DNA of 64,000 bases, taken from NCBI GenBank assembly GCA_003514385.1, contig DOQR01000004.1:297239-361238 (forward strand). Direction: 5' to 3'. This stretch comes from Oscillospiraceae bacterium. GTDB lineage: Bacteria > Bacillota > Clostridia > Oscillospirales > Acutalibacteraceae. Under the pieces are notes generated by a model, which saw only the letters and a program-made list of their open reading frames with translations, had not been told where the DNA came from and made no database searches. Made by a program: the position numbers and the translations under genes. Positions 34,074-43,997 of the stretch are shown in pieces (within the stretch, counting starts at the first letter, position 1; every line of letters begins with the position of its first letter).

Positions 34074-35882
34074 CTAACCCAAAAGTTCATATTTTTCAAG
34101 TACTTTTGCAATTTTTTCGCCTGCGGGCAAAGATTCTATATCCTCGCGCACGATGCCCTTGAAGACGATGATAGCTATCGCATACACAATAACGGCGATT
34201 ATGATAGCGGCGAGCAGCGCGATATCCGCGCCGTGGCTGACGCTCTTGAGCACATAATTGCCGAGCAGACCGTAAGCCGCCCACGCCGCGAGACCGCACA
34301 TGGCGGCGGAGATAAGCGGTTTTATCAAATCTGACATTATATCAATGCGGACTTTAGTGACTTTTATAACGGCGATGACATTGAGAATGACGTTTATAAC
34401 ATAGAACAGGACTGTTCCGATAACCGCGCCGTTGAAGTTGATGCCCGGTATGCCGACGAGGGCGAAGTTGCAGATTATTTTGACGACGGCGGAGACGAGC
34501 ATTGTTTTTACGGGGATATCCGTTCTGCCGACCGCCTGAAGAAGATTCGTCAGAGGGGTCGAAATGGACATGAACGCAGTCGTGAAGCCGAAGACGGCAA
34601 CCATGGGCGCTATCATCGGGATATCGGCAGCCATTCTGCCGCGGCCGTAGATAAGAGTAAGTATAGGCTCGGCGAGCACGCCCATGCCGATACCGGCGGG
34701 CAGAGCTATGAGCATGGAGACTCTTATAACGGTATTGACGGCGCTCTTGACAGCCGCCTTGTCTTTCATCGTCCACGCCTCAGCGAGGGCGGGAAGCGCG
34801 CTGACACCGAGGGATACGGTTATCATCGGGACGAGGTTCTTGAAGTCCACGGCGGTGTTATATGCGCCGTAGAGATAGCTCATGAAGCCCTTGCTGTCTG
34901 AAAGATTCAAGGTACCGCTCGCGACATCGGCATCGATGCACTGCTTATATAAATTGTATATTGTATCCTGACCGCTCTCGATAGCGTGGAGCAGGCGGTT
35001 CTGGATGGTCACGGCATCGATAAGGTTCGTCGCGTTGAGAACGAGCGAGCTCAAAAGAATCGGCACCGCTATGGTTATCATGTTCTTGGCTATGGCATGA
35101 TTTGCGGGCGGCTTCGGGGAATTGACGAGCTCGAGGCGGGTTATACCGTCGCCCTTTGCCCTGTGGCGGATGCCGAGATAGATAAGGCTCAGAAGCGAGC
35201 CGAGGGTAACGCCGAGTATTGCGCCGGCGGCAGCCCACGGATATGTTACGCTGAAAGCCTCATTAAGAGACGAGACCTCTTTGCCGAACACTGTAGCGGT
35301 AGCCGAGCCTGCGGCAACGGCGCTGTTATAGGCGCTCTCGCCGTAGGACATGATGAGCTTTGCAAAAACAAGTCCGATAACAAGCTTGCCGAGAGCCTCG
35401 ATGACCTGCGATATGGCGGTCGGGATCATGTTGCGCAGACCCTCGTAATATCCTCTGTAAGCCGAGACATAGCAGCAGAAGAATATCGACGGGGCGACGG
35501 CTATCATCGCGGGCAGGTTTCTTATATCCGAGATGAACGCGGCATATGGAATGGAGATAATGACCATGAGCAGCGTGCCCGCGGTTCCGACGAGAAGGAA
35601 TATCTTGCGCGCCGTTTTTAGCGTCATGCGCGCCTCACGGTAATGATTTAATGCGACATCCTCCGCGACCATGCGCGACACCGCTATTGGCAGACCCGCC
35701 ATGGAAATTGAATAGATGGGAGTATAGATAGCATAGACCGAGGTGAAATATCCGTATCCCACGAGGCCGAGCATACTGCCCAGCGGCATCTTGAAGCAGA
35801 GACCTATCACCTTGACCACGAGGGTCGAGATGACAAGGATTATTGCGCCGTTCAAGAGCGACTGTTTCTTTCTTTCTGCCAA
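34074..35882 (-). CDS. SpoVB/YabM-like polysaccharide flippase (MOP superfamily)
   Basis: Multidrug/oligosaccharide-lipid/polysaccharide exporter with about 14 helices in 602 residues. The N-terminal LVISTLVVKVIGLCFKMPLGSMLG and the loop YYEGLRNMIPTAISQVIE are hallmarks of SpoVB and YabM. These transport lipid-linked glycan, in spores probably the peptidoglycan precursor for the cortex. Position immediately upstream of mazG equals Bacillus yabM, while sequence is close to SpoVB, so either name is possible. Residues 290-350 contain an unusually long extracytoplasmic loop (SGQDTIYNLYKQCIDADVASG). A second flippase of the same family is encoded at 62662. Confidence 0.9.
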   Translation of the reverse strand: MAERKKQSLLNGAIILVISTLVVKVIGLCFKMPLGSMLGLVGYGYFTSVYAIYTPIYSISMAGLPIAVSRMVAEDVALNHYREARMTLKTARKIFLLVGTAGTLLMVIISIPYAAFISDIRNLPAMIAVAPSIFFCCYVSAYRGYYEGLRNMIPTAISQVIEALGKLVIGLVFAKLIMSYGESAYNSAVAAGSATATVFGKEVSSLNEAFSVTYPWAAAGAILGVTLGSLLSLIYLGIRHRAKGDGITRLELVNSPKPPANHAIAKNMITIAVPILLSSLVLNATNLIDAVTIQNRLLHAIESGQDTIYNLYKQCIDADVASGTLNLSDSKGFMSYLYGAYNTAVDFKNLVPMITVSLGVSALPALAEAWTMKDKAAVKSAVNTVIRVSMLIALPAGIGMGVLAEPILTLIYGRGRMAADIPMIAPMVAVFGFTTAFMSISTPLTNLLQAVGRTDIPVKTMLVSAVVKIICNFALVGIPGINFNGAVIGTVLFYVINVILNVIAVIKVTKVRIDIMSDLIKPLISAAMCGLAAWAAYGLLGNYVLKSVSHGADIALLAAIIIAVIVYAIAIIVFKGIVREDIESLPAGEKIAKVLEKYELLG

Positions 35883-35983
35883 GGGTAAACCTCCTTGCTG
35901 TTCGTTTCTTTCTTAAAACCGTTCCTAATTATATCGTTTGAGGGCGATATTATCAACAATATGATGAAAAATTTAACAATTGT

Positions 35984-36895
35984 TTAATCCATAAACTCAC
36001 GAAGCAGCGAGTTTTCGGGGATAACATCGACCGGCAGAGGCTCGAATCTCTCAAGGCGTTCTATCATCATCTGCGCCTCGTCATACCACTCGCTGCCGCT
36101 CCCTACACCGCTCAGCATCGGCACGGCAAGGGCACGGAACACGCACGGCTCATAGGCATGGAGCGAGTCTATCTTCTCCGCCGCCAAGTGGCTGTAAGGG
36201 AAGATATACTTATCCTCGCCGCGCTGAACGCTCCCCCAGAGGTCATATGTCCGCTCGACACTGCTCGCGCGGTGGTAATAATCCCGAACGAGGCGACGGA
36301 CAAAGCGCAGATCGCGCTTCGACATAAGCACATCCCCGTCCTCATCGGCGATACGGGACGAGACGCTGACATAGAGTTCCATCAGGTTTTCACTCGGCAG
36401 AGAGTCGGTTATAACCGGGTTCAGGGCGTGGATACCCTCGACTATCAGCACATCGTCCTTGCCGAGCGTTATAGGGTCGGAGAAGCCGCTGCGCCTGCCG
36501 CTGACGAAATCGAAATGCGGCAGTCTCGTTGTGCCGTTTTTGATGATATCCTCAAGGCACGAGTCGATAAGCGCGATATCGAGGGCGTTGACGGTCTCAT
36601 AGTCGGGCTTGCCGTTTTCATCGAGAATGGCATCGCGCTGATCATGATAAAAATCATCGAGCGAGACGGTGAAAGCCTTTGCGCCGCGCGATTCGAGCCG
36701 CGAGGCGATGAGCCCGGCGGTGGTCGTTTTACCGGACGCGCTGGGACCCGCGAGCATGACTATACGCTTTTCGCGGTCGGAGAATATACGCTCGGCTATT
36801 TCATCGAGCCTGTCTGAATACCGCTCCTCGGCTTTTGAGACGAGAAATGCGGGGTCATTTGCCGCCATTGAGTTTATTTTTACGAGAGATTTCAA
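35984..36895 (-). CDS. Uridine kinase-like nucleoside kinase
   Basis: P-loop kinase of the phosphoribulokinase/uridine kinase family, 303 residues. Walker A is GPSASGKTT near residue 50; SLDDFYHDQRD is the uridine-kinase DDFY motif, and DVLIVEGIHALNP is Walker B. In contrast with Udk (about 210 residues), it has a 40-residue N-terminal extension and a C-terminal extension. That matches the clostridial nucleoside kinase type, which often has a TGS/threonyl-tRNA-synthetase-like N-terminal part that is absent here. Substrate probably uridine or cytidine. It follows hemZ by 9 bases on the same strand. Confidence 0.88.
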   Translation of the reverse strand: MKSLVKINSMAANDPAFLVSKAEERYSDRLDEIAERIFSDREKRIVMLAGPSASGKTTTAGLIASRLESRGAKAFTVSLDDFYHDQRDAILDENGKPDYETVNALDIALIDSCLEDIIKNGTTRLPHFDFVSGRRSGFSDPITLGKDDVLIVEGIHALNPVITDSLPSENLMELYVSVSSRIADEDGDVLMSKRDLRFVRRLVRDYYHRASSVERTYDLWGSVQRGEDKYIFPYSHLAAEKIDSLHAYEPCVFRALAVPMLSGVGSGSEWYDEAQMMIERLERFEPLPVDVIPENSLLREFMD

Positions 36896-36904
36896 CCTAT
36901 CACC

Positions 36905-38401
36905 TTATTTATCCGCAGACGACTGCGAACCGAATATTTCCGAGTAGAACTCCGATATGCGTTTCTTGCGCTCCATCAGAGTGTCAAACCGGGCATTATA
37001 TTCATATGGATATTTGTAGTTAAAAATACGCTCGATATAGTTGCTGCCGGGCTTTTTGAGCTTTGTTACGGCGCCCGCTCCGGCGGCGAGGACAGTATGC
37101 GTCTCCTCCATCATGAATACATTGTATCTGCACTCCGTACCGGGTTTGCACCAGCCGACATTTTCGAGGTTGCCGACGCAGCGGCTCTGGCGGTACATAT
37201 AATAAGGAATATAGCCGTTATCGAAGAGAACGGAGTGGGAATAATCAATCATCTTCCCCGCCGTCTCCCCTTCGCTGACCGCGTGACCGTGTTCTCTGAG
37301 AGTGGATGCGGATTTCAGCGCAAGGGCATGGACGGTTATATTCGCAGGCGCGAGCGAGACGACTCCGTCAACGGATTTTTTGAAGCTTTCGAGCGTATCG
37401 CCGGGGAGTCCCGCGATAAGATCGACATTTATATTTTCAAACCCGCTCTTCTCGGCGAGGGCATAAGAAGAAAAGAAATCCGCCGCTGTGTGCTTTCTGC
37501 CGACCGCTTCGAGCACGGAATCGTTGAGGGTCTGGGTGTTTATGCTTATTCTGTCAACCGAGTGGTCGCGCAGGACATCGAGCTTCTCCTGCGTTACGGT
37601 ATCGGGTCTGCCGAGTTCGACGGTATATTCGCGTATAGCGGACAGATCGAAGCTGTTTTCGACTGCCGAGCAGACCTTTTCCATCTGCTCCGCGCTGAGA
37701 ATACCGGGTGTTCCGCCGCCGATATATATACTCTCAAGCCGCAGTCCGATATCGCGGACGATTTTTCCCGTTATTTCAAGCTCTCTGCACAGGTCGTCAA
37801 CATAGACGGGCAGAAGCTTTGCGGCGTTGGCGTTGGTTATCGAATGGGAGACGAACGAGCAATAGCTGCACCTTGACGGGCAGAACGGTATCGCGATATA
37901 GAGGCTGAACGAGCGCTCGTCGCCGAGGGCGGCTATCTCCTGCTCCGTGCCCGCGACGCTCTGCGCAAGGCGCGCTTTCGGCTCGCTGACAAGAAGCTTT
38001 TTTGTAAAATAGTCATACGCGCCCTTTTCGCCGAGAGATTCAATGAGCTTCAGCATAAGCTTGGACGGGCGCACGCCGGTGAGTATGCCCCAGGGCGGAA
38101 CATAGCCTGTGACGGCGCTCAGAGCGGAGAAAAGCTCGCGAGCCATGGTGCGCTCACACTCGTCCTTTTCGGGTTCGTCGGTCTTTGGGACTTCTGTCGA
38201 GCGAGTCTCGGTCTTATCCCCGACATTGACGCGCACGCGCACGGAATATCCGCCGCTCGCGCCGTCGAGATATGTTTCGACCTCGGGTGCTCCGCTTTCG
38301 GGCAGAGTGTCCGAGACTGTTATCTTTTCGTTCGGGAAGAACACGCGGCAAAGATTCTCCATCTCATAATGGAAATCGTGACCGCAGATATATAGAATCA
38401 T
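36905..38401 (-). CDS. hemZ: Coproporphyrinogen III dehydrogenase-like radical SAM protein HemZ
   Basis: A 498-residue radical SAM enzyme. The HemZ-specific N-terminal domain ends in GYVPPWGILTGVRPSKL. The radical SAM core follows with CPSRCSYC (three cysteines for the [4Fe-4S] cluster), SIYIGGGTPG, ISINTQTLND and NVDLIAGLPGD. This N-terminal half distinguishes HemZ from HemN. Whether it truly makes haem in an anaerobe is uncertain; many Clostridia keep hemZ without a haem pathway. Gene order recJ-relA-dtd-MBL-hemZ is conserved in the class. Confidence 0.93.
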   Translation of the reverse strand: MILYICGHDFHYEMENLCRVFFPNEKITVSDTLPESGAPEVETYLDGASGGYSVRVRVNVGDKTETRSTEVPKTDEPEKDECERTMARELFSALSAVTGYVPPWGILTGVRPSKLMLKLIESLGEKGAYDYFTKKLLVSEPKARLAQSVAGTEQEIAALGDERSFSLYIAIPFCPSRCSYCSFVSHSITNANAAKLLPVYVDDLCRELEITGKIVRDIGLRLESIYIGGGTPGILSAEQMEKVCSAVENSFDLSAIREYTVELGRPDTVTQEKLDVLRDHSVDRISINTQTLNDSVLEAVGRKHTAADFFSSYALAEKSGFENINVDLIAGLPGDTLESFKKSVDGVVSLAPANITVHALALKSASTLREHGHAVSEGETAGKMIDYSHSVLFDNGYIPYYMYRQSRCVGNLENVGWCKPGTECRYNVFMMEETHTVLAAGAGAVTKLKKPGSNYIERIFNYKYPYEYNARFDTLMERKKRISEFYSEIFGSQSSADK

Positions 38402-38411
38402 AGGCGTTTCC

Positions 38412-39065
38412 TTATAGCTCTCCTCTGGGTATTTTTCTTAAATATCTGTTTCTGACCCGCTCCTCAGAGAGCGTTGTGGAGCGGTTATGTCCGGTATAGA
38501 CGGTATATTCGCCGTCAAGGGCGGCAAGGCGTTTGAGGCTTTCGACCATAGCCTGCCAGTCCCCGCCGGGGAGGTCGGTTCTGCCGACTGTCCGGCAGAA
38601 AAGAGTATCGCCCGAGAACATCACGCGCTCGGTTTCTTCGAGATAGCACACGCCGCCGAGGGTGTGGCCGGGGGTATGAATAGTATGGAGAGTGATATCT
38701 CCTATCTTCGCTTCAAATCCCTCTTCCGCGAGCAAGTCATAATCGACATATTTCTGGATGCCGTGATTGACATGAGTCGCGAGGCTGATATCCTCGCACT
38801 TGAGGCAGGGGCTGTCATAGGGGTGGATGGCTATTTTCGCATCCGGGTAGTCATCTTTTATATGCGCGACGCCGAGAATGTGGTCATAGTGACCGTGGGT
38901 GAGAAGAATATACTTGAGATTTTTCACCTCGTCACGAAGGACTGCTTTTAATTCGTCCGTGTAGTCGCCGGGATCTATAACCGCCGCCTCGCCGCTGTGT
39001 TCGTCTATAACGACATAGCAGTTCGCCTGGACAGGTCCCATAGGCAGAGTGTGTATCTTCATCAT
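38412..39065 (-). CDS. MBL-fold metallo-hydrolase (glyoxalase II-like)
   Basis: A 217-residue metallo-beta-lactamase-fold hydrolase. Zinc motif THGHYDHILG near residue 60, a histidine in HTPGHTLGG, an aspartate in FSGDTLF and a terminal TGHNRSTTL histidine form the two-metal site. Compared with glyoxalase II proper the C-terminal substrate domain is missing, so it belongs to the short YcbL/GloC-like type acting on thioesters such as S-lactoylglutathione or other thiols. The ATG at 39065 overlaps the dtd stop (ATGA) and follows the GGAGG of the dtd end at 8 nt. Confidence 0.9.
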   Translation of the reverse strand: MMKIHTLPMGPVQANCYVVIDEHSGEAAVIDPGDYTDELKAVLRDEVKNLKYILLTHGHYDHILGVAHIKDDYPDAKIAIHPYDSPCLKCEDISLATHVNHGIQKYVDYDLLAEEGFEAKIGDITLHTIHTPGHTLGGVCYLEETERVMFSGDTLFCRTVGRTDLPGGDWQAMVESLKRLAALDGEYTVYTGHNRSTTLSEERVRNRYLRKIPRGEL

Positions 39066-39523
39066 TTGTCTTTCCTCCATATATCGGTATCGAGCATTAT
39101 AGTAACGGGGCCGTCGTTTGCTATATCGACCGCCATATCCGCGCCGAAGATGCCTTTTTCGACATTCCTGACTCCGTTTGCAGAGAGCTCGGAGCAGAAC
39201 AGCTCATATAATCTGTTAGCTTCATCGGGCGCGGCAGAGAGCGTGAAGGACGGTCTGTTGCCCTTTTTGCAATCGGCACAGAGAGTGAACTGCGAGATAG
39301 CGAGAATCTCGCCGCCGACATCGTTGACGCTGAGATTCATTTTTCCGTTTTCGTCCTCGAACACGCGCAAACGCGCTATTTTGCCGGCGAGCAATATTGC
39401 CTGCTCATCGGTGTCGCCCTCGACAACGCCGAGCAGGACATTGAAACCCTTGCCTATCTCGCCGACGGTCTTTCCGTCAACGGAAACTTTTGACGATGTG
39501 ACGCGCTGAACAACAGCTCTCAC
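39062..39523 (-). CDS. dtd: D-aminoacyl-tRNA deacylase
   Basis: Removes D-amino acids mistakenly attached to tRNAs. The 153 residues carry the two active-site motifs: SQFTLCADC (SQFTL) and the NDGPVTIMLDT (a G-P-V-T cis Gly-Pro motif), with the N-terminal MRAVVQRVTSSKVSV. Full-length for the family. It follows relA by 45 bases, and overlaps the MBL gene. Its presence is normal for this locus and need not relate to the D-amino acid operon 20 kb away. Confidence 0.95.
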   Translation of the reverse strand: MRAVVQRVTSSKVSVDGKTVGEIGKGFNVLLGVVEGDTDEQAILLAGKIARLRVFEDENGKMNLSVNDVGGEILAISQFTLCADCKKGNRPSFTLSAAPDEANRLYELFCSELSANGVRNVEKGIFGADMAVDIANDGPVTIMLDTDIWRKDK

Positions 39524-39568
39524 GGTGATTCCCCCTTGGACTTGCGATATCTAAAAATATAATTGGCA

Positions 39569-41830
39569 TCAGGTTGCGGCTCTCTCAACGCTTAGCACGC
39601 CGTCGATTCGCTCGATTTTGGCGGCGACGCTCTTGAGATGCTCGATTCCAGAGACGGTTATAGTCATAGAGAACGTGCTTCTGCCGTCTTTGAAATTCCT
39701 TGTGTTTATATCATTTATCATAACGTGCATATTGGCGAGCTGGACGGAGATATCCGCGAGCATGCCGACCCTGTTGAGGCAGGATATCATGAGCGTTGCG
39801 CGGAAATCCTCTTTTATGGCGCTGTCCCAATATGCGTTTATCCATCTGTCTTTGTCGCCGCAATGTTCAAGATCCTTCGGGACATTGCTGCAGTCGCGCG
39901 TATGGATCGACACGCCGTGGCCGCGGGTAATAAAGCCGATTATACTGTCGCCCGGGAGCGGATTGCAGCAGCGTGAGAACTTGACAAGGCAGTTGTCGAT
40001 GCCCTCGACTATAACGCCCTCGCTGCTCTTGACGCGCTTTTTCGGCTGGGTGAGCACTATTTCCGGCGGAGCGGACGCCTTGACTATCTTGTTATACTCA
40101 TCTTTTATATGAGGCATCATGCGGATGAGCGACACGCCGCCGTAGCCGATAGCGGCATAGAAATCCTCGACCGTGTCGAAATGCTGGCGCTCCGCGATGC
40201 GCTGGAGGAACGACTTCATCTCGTCATCCGGCAGGCGGATAAAGCTGCGCCTGAACTCGCGTTCAACCTCTGCCTTGCCCTCGGCGATATTCTCGTCGCG
40301 GCGCTCTTTCTTGAACCAGTTGCGGATTTTGCTGCGCGCCTCGCTCGTCTTGACTATCTTGAGCCAATCGCGGCTCGGTCCCTTGCCAGGCTGAGATGAA
40401 GTTAAGACATCGACTATCTCACCCGTCTTTACCTGATAGTCAATCGGCACGATGCGCCCGTCGACCTTTGCGCCGGTCATGCGATTGCCGATGGCGGAGT
40501 GAATGGCATAGGCGAAGTCGATAACGGTCGCGCCTATGGGCAGGTTTATAACGTCGCCCTTAGGAGTGAACACAAACACCTCTTCAGGGACGAGGTCGCT
40601 CTTTATCGTTCTGACGATATCCTCGACATCCTCGGAATCGCTCTGGCTCTCGAGCATCTGGCGAATCCACGCAAGGCGCTTATCGAAGTTGCCACTCGCG
40701 GTGCCGCCGCCGAGCTTATACTTCCAGTGCGCGGCGATACCGTATTCAGCCGTCTGATGCATTTCCCAGGTTCTTATCTGAACCTCGAAGGGTATTCCCT
40801 CTTTGCCGATAACGGTGGTATGCAGGGACTGATACATATTCGGCTTCGGGGTCGAGATATAATCTTTAAAGCGGTTCGGGATCGGGCGGAACATATCGTG
40901 GATAACGCCGAGGCAGTTATAGCAATCGATAACAGACTCGACTATTATTCTGACGGCGTAGATATCATATATCTCGTCGAAAGTCTTGCCGCCGATATAC
41001 ATTTTGCGGTAGATTCCGTGGACGCTCTTGATTCTGCCCTCAACTTTGCAGCCGGAGACAAGCGGATCGACGCGCTCCTTTATTTTCTCGATTATGCTGT
41101 CGAGGAACTCCTTGCGCGACGCGCTCTGAGAGTTGAGATAGTCCTCGATCTCTTTATACGCGACGGGGTCAAGGCAGATAATGGCTCTGTCCTCAAGCTC
41201 CTCTTTTATCGTTCTGATACCTAAGCGGTGAGCGATGGGGGCATATATCTCGAGAGTTTCAAGGGCTGTTTCGCGGCGCTTCTCTTCGCGGACATAGCCA
41301 ATGGTTCTCATGTTGTGCAGTCTGTCAGCGAGCTTTATAATAATAACTCTGATATCATTCGACATCGCGAGGAGCATCTTGCGGATATTTTCCGCCTGCG
41401 CCTCCGCCTTTGTCTCGGTAGGCACTTTCGCGAGCTTCGTCACACCGTCGACTAATTGAGCTATCTCGTCGCCGAACTCGCGCTCGATATCCGCCTTTGT
41501 GACATCGGTATCCTCGACAGTATCGTGCAGGAGAGCCGCCGCCACCGACTGGCTGTCCATGCCGAGGTCTGCGAGAATCGAGGCGACGGCTATCGGGTGA
41601 ATTATATACGGCTCGCCGGACTGGCGGAGCTGGTTCTTATGATGTTCCTTCGCCACATCATAGGCGTGCTTCACCGTTTCAAGCTCGTCATCGCGGTACA
41701 TGGTCTTTATTTTTTCGTAGAGCTTGTCGAAGCCGTCGTCAAAGGAAGAGCTGCCGTCGGTGAAATCCGCCTGACGGTTCATCTTCTTTTCCTCGGTCTC
41801 GCCGTTTATTTTTTCTTCCCACGATCTCAT
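39569..41830 (-). CDS. relA: Bifunctional (p)ppGpp synthetase/hydrolase (Rel)
   Basis: Stringent-response enzyme of 753 residues. HD hydrolase domain (HDTVEDTDV near residue 85, with further LADRLHNMRT), synthetase domain (GRIKSVHGIYRKM, YDIYAVRII, EVQIRTWEMHQTAEYGIAAHWKYK), TGS domain (VFTPKGDVINLPIGATVIDFAY), a conserved-cysteine/zinc region (CLVKFSRCCNPLPGD) and C-terminal ACT domain (VGMLADISVQLA). All motifs for both activities appear intact. The ATG at 41830 has GAGGAG 7 nt upstream and is preferred over the one at 41845. The apt gene usually found between recJ and relA is missing here. Confidence 0.96.
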   Translation of the reverse strand: MRSWEEKINGETEEKKMNRQADFTDGSSSFDDGFDKLYEKIKTMYRDDELETVKHAYDVAKEHHKNQLRQSGEPYIIHPIAVASILADLGMDSQSVAAALLHDTVEDTDVTKADIEREFGDEIAQLVDGVTKLAKVPTETKAEAQAENIRKMLLAMSNDIRVIIIKLADRLHNMRTIGYVREEKRRETALETLEIYAPIAHRLGIRTIKEELEDRAIICLDPVAYKEIEDYLNSQSASRKEFLDSIIEKIKERVDPLVSGCKVEGRIKSVHGIYRKMYIGGKTFDEIYDIYAVRIIVESVIDCYNCLGVIHDMFRPIPNRFKDYISTPKPNMYQSLHTTVIGKEGIPFEVQIRTWEMHQTAEYGIAAHWKYKLGGGTASGNFDKRLAWIRQMLESQSDSEDVEDIVRTIKSDLVPEEVFVFTPKGDVINLPIGATVIDFAYAIHSAIGNRMTGAKVDGRIVPIDYQVKTGEIVDVLTSSQPGKGPSRDWLKIVKTSEARSKIRNWFKKERRDENIAEGKAEVEREFRRSFIRLPDDEMKSFLQRIAERQHFDTVEDFYAAIGYGGVSLIRMMPHIKDEYNKIVKASAPPEIVLTQPKKRVKSSEGVIVEGIDNCLVKFSRCCNPLPGDSIIGFITRGHGVSIHTRDCSNVPKDLEHCGDKDRWINAYWDSAIKEDFRATLMISCLNRVGMLADISVQLANMHVMINDINTRNFKDGRSTFSMTITVSGIEHLKSVAAKIERIDGVLSVERAAT

Positions 41831-41859
41831 CGGATCACTCCTCATTATCTTGCCGCTGT

Positions 41860-43899
41860 TTATAAAAAGCTTCTTATATGTTTCATCAATTGTGCGTCCT
41901 CAAGGTTCACCTTGGGGCTCTGTTCGTTGACAACGATGCTGCCCGCGGGCGAGCGGTTGAGAACTCCCGTCTGCACCATAACTTCGACAGCGCTCGCGAC
42001 GGCGCATATTCTATCCGCCCCGAAGCCCGAGCGCAGGCACAGCATCTCATACTCAGCGCTCCATGAGCCGCGCCGTTTTATCTGGGTATACACCGCGCCG
42101 CAGAGGCTTCTGTCCGGGAGAGCGGCTCTCGCCTGCTCCACTGTCAGCTCCTCGCCGTGCATGACGCGGTCAAAGAGCCGAAGTCCCTCAAGGACTTTTA
42201 TATCGTCGCTGCCCGCCGGGCGCATATTCCTGATATATACGCCGATGCGGACACTCCCCTGATACTCGTTTCTGTCGAGATTGACGGCGAGGTCAACTGT
42301 ATCGCCGACGCTGTAAAAAAACGAGCGCTCGGTCATGCCGAAATACATGGCGAAGATGCGCGTATCGCCCTTTGAGACGGTTATTCTCATATGCTTGCCG
42401 TTGCCGACGGGAGAAAAGCCCTCTATCTTCATGCCGTAAAGTCCGAAGACCGGCTGTGGGTTGCCCGCGCCGAAAGGCTCAAGGGACGAGACGGCATCGA
42501 GAATATCCAAAGATATATGCGCGGGATTGATTTTGAGATCTATATTCTGAACCGGAAACGGCATCTCGGTATTAAGCGAATATTCCGTTATCTCCGAGCG
42601 CAGCTGTTCGATATCCTTCGCCATGAGCGAGAGTCCCGCCGCCTGAGTGTGACCGCCGAAATGGGTCAGCAGATGCTTTGAATTTTTTATCGCGTCATAG
42701 AGCGAGAAGCCCTCGATGCTGCGTCCCGAGCCGCGCGCCGTGCCGTCCTCTGTATTGCGCGAAATTATTATGCACGGTTTTGAATATTTTTCCTGAATCC
42801 TCGCGGCGACAATGCCGATAACGCCGTTGTGCCAATCGTCGCCGTCAACGACAATGACGGGGGCATAGCGTATCTCCGGGTGCTCAAACAGCTTCTGTTC
42901 GACCTCGGCAAAAATCTCGCTTTCAATCGCCTGGCGCGTTCTGTTCGCCTCGTTTATCTCCTGCGCGAGCCCGTTCGCGGTCTCGGGGTCGTCGCTGAGC
43001 AGAAGCTCGAGCGCGCGGTTGGCGGAGCCCATTCTGCCCGCCGCATTGATGCGCGGCGAAATCGTAAACGCCACGGAAGTTGCGTTGACATATTTATTAC
43101 CCGCTCCGGCAACATCGAGAAGTTCGTTTATTCCGGCGCGCGAGCGGTTGTTGATGCTACGGAGTCCCGCCTTGACTATCGCGCGGTTTTCGCCGGTAAG
43201 ATTGACAACATCGCTTATAGTGCCTATTGCGGCGAGGTCTGCGAAGTCTTCTATGACGGCTGTATCGTCCTCGAGCTCCATAGCACACGCCAGCTTGAAC
43301 GCGACACCCGCTCCGCACAGCTCCTTAAACGGACTGTTGCAATCCGCGCGCTGAAGATCGACTATCGCCTCGGCGCGGGGCAGAACATCGGGAACTTTGT
43401 GGTGGTCGGTTATAACGACCTCCATGCCAAGCTCATACGCGCGCTCTGTAGCGTCCGCGGCGCTGACTCCGTTATCGACCGTCACTATCAGCTGAGCGCC
43501 CATATCTTTGAGCTTTTCGACCGCGCCGACGCTCAGACCGTAGCCCTCAGTCAGCCTGTCCGGGATATACCACAGGACATTCGCGCCCTTTGACTCAAGA
43601 TATGTATATAGAAGAGCGGTTGAGGTGACGCCGTCGGCATCGAAATCGCCGAATATCGCTATGCACTCGAAATTATCTATCGCGCGGTTTATGCGCTCGA
43701 CCGCCTTGTCCATATCCGGCAGGGCGAACGGATCGAGAGTAAAGAACGGGTTCGGGTCGAAGAAATCTTCTATTTCTTCGTCGTCGCGAAGTCCGCGTAT
43801 AACGGCAAGCAGCGCGGCGATAGGATTGAGGCTGTGTTCCTCGGCTATCTGAGCCGCGAGATCCTTGTCATATGAAGCTGCAAGCCATCTTTTACGCAT
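41860..43899 (-). CDS. recJ: Single-stranded-DNA-specific exonuclease RecJ
   Basis: Degrades single-stranded DNA 5'-3' in recombination and repair. The 679 residues hold the DHH domain with IFGDFDADGVTSTALL (motif I), TVDNGVSA (motif II) and ITDHHKVPD (motif III). The DHHA1 domain has GSGRSIEGFSLYDAI and HFGGHTQAAGLSL; an OB-fold domain ends the core (about residues 460-560). A C-terminal extension of about 110 residues resembles a helical accessory domain found in Clostridia. First gene of the recJ-relA-dtd-MBL-hemZ run. Confidence 0.94.
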   Translation of the reverse strand: MRKRWLAASYDKDLAAQIAEEHSLNPIAALLAVIRGLRDDEEIEDFFDPNPFFTLDPFALPDMDKAVERINRAIDNFECIAIFGDFDADGVTSTALLYTYLESKGANVLWYIPDRLTEGYGLSVGAVEKLKDMGAQLIVTVDNGVSAADATERAYELGMEVVITDHHKVPDVLPRAEAIVDLQRADCNSPFKELCGAGVAFKLACAMELEDDTAVIEDFADLAAIGTISDVVNLTGENRAIVKAGLRSINNRSRAGINELLDVAGAGNKYVNATSVAFTISPRINAAGRMGSANRALELLLSDDPETANGLAQEINEANRTRQAIESEIFAEVEQKLFEHPEIRYAPVIVVDGDDWHNGVIGIVAARIQEKYSKPCIIISRNTEDGTARGSGRSIEGFSLYDAIKNSKHLLTHFGGHTQAAGLSLMAKDIEQLRSEITEYSLNTEMPFPVQNIDLKINPAHISLDILDAVSSLEPFGAGNPQPVFGLYGMKIEGFSPVGNGKHMRITVSKGDTRIFAMYFGMTERSFFYSVGDTVDLAVNLDRNEYQGSVRIGVYIRNMRPAGSDDIKVLEGLRLFDRVMHGEELTVEQARAALPDRSLCGAVYTQIKRRGSWSAEYEMLCLRSGFGADRICAVASAVEVMVQTGVLNRSPAGSIVVNEQSPKVNLEDAQLMKHIRSFL

Positions 43900-43997
43900 A
43901 GGGTTACCATTCCTTTCGATAATAGTTAATTATACCATGTATATAGCGGTTTTATCAAGAGTTTCGGCAGAAAGTTCGGCTTTTCGGCACGGGACAT

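Noticed and set aside
39062..39523. dtd as part of the D-amino acid system
   Set aside because: The gene is in its normal conserved place between relA and an MBL hydrolase and is a house-keeping tRNA editing enzyme.
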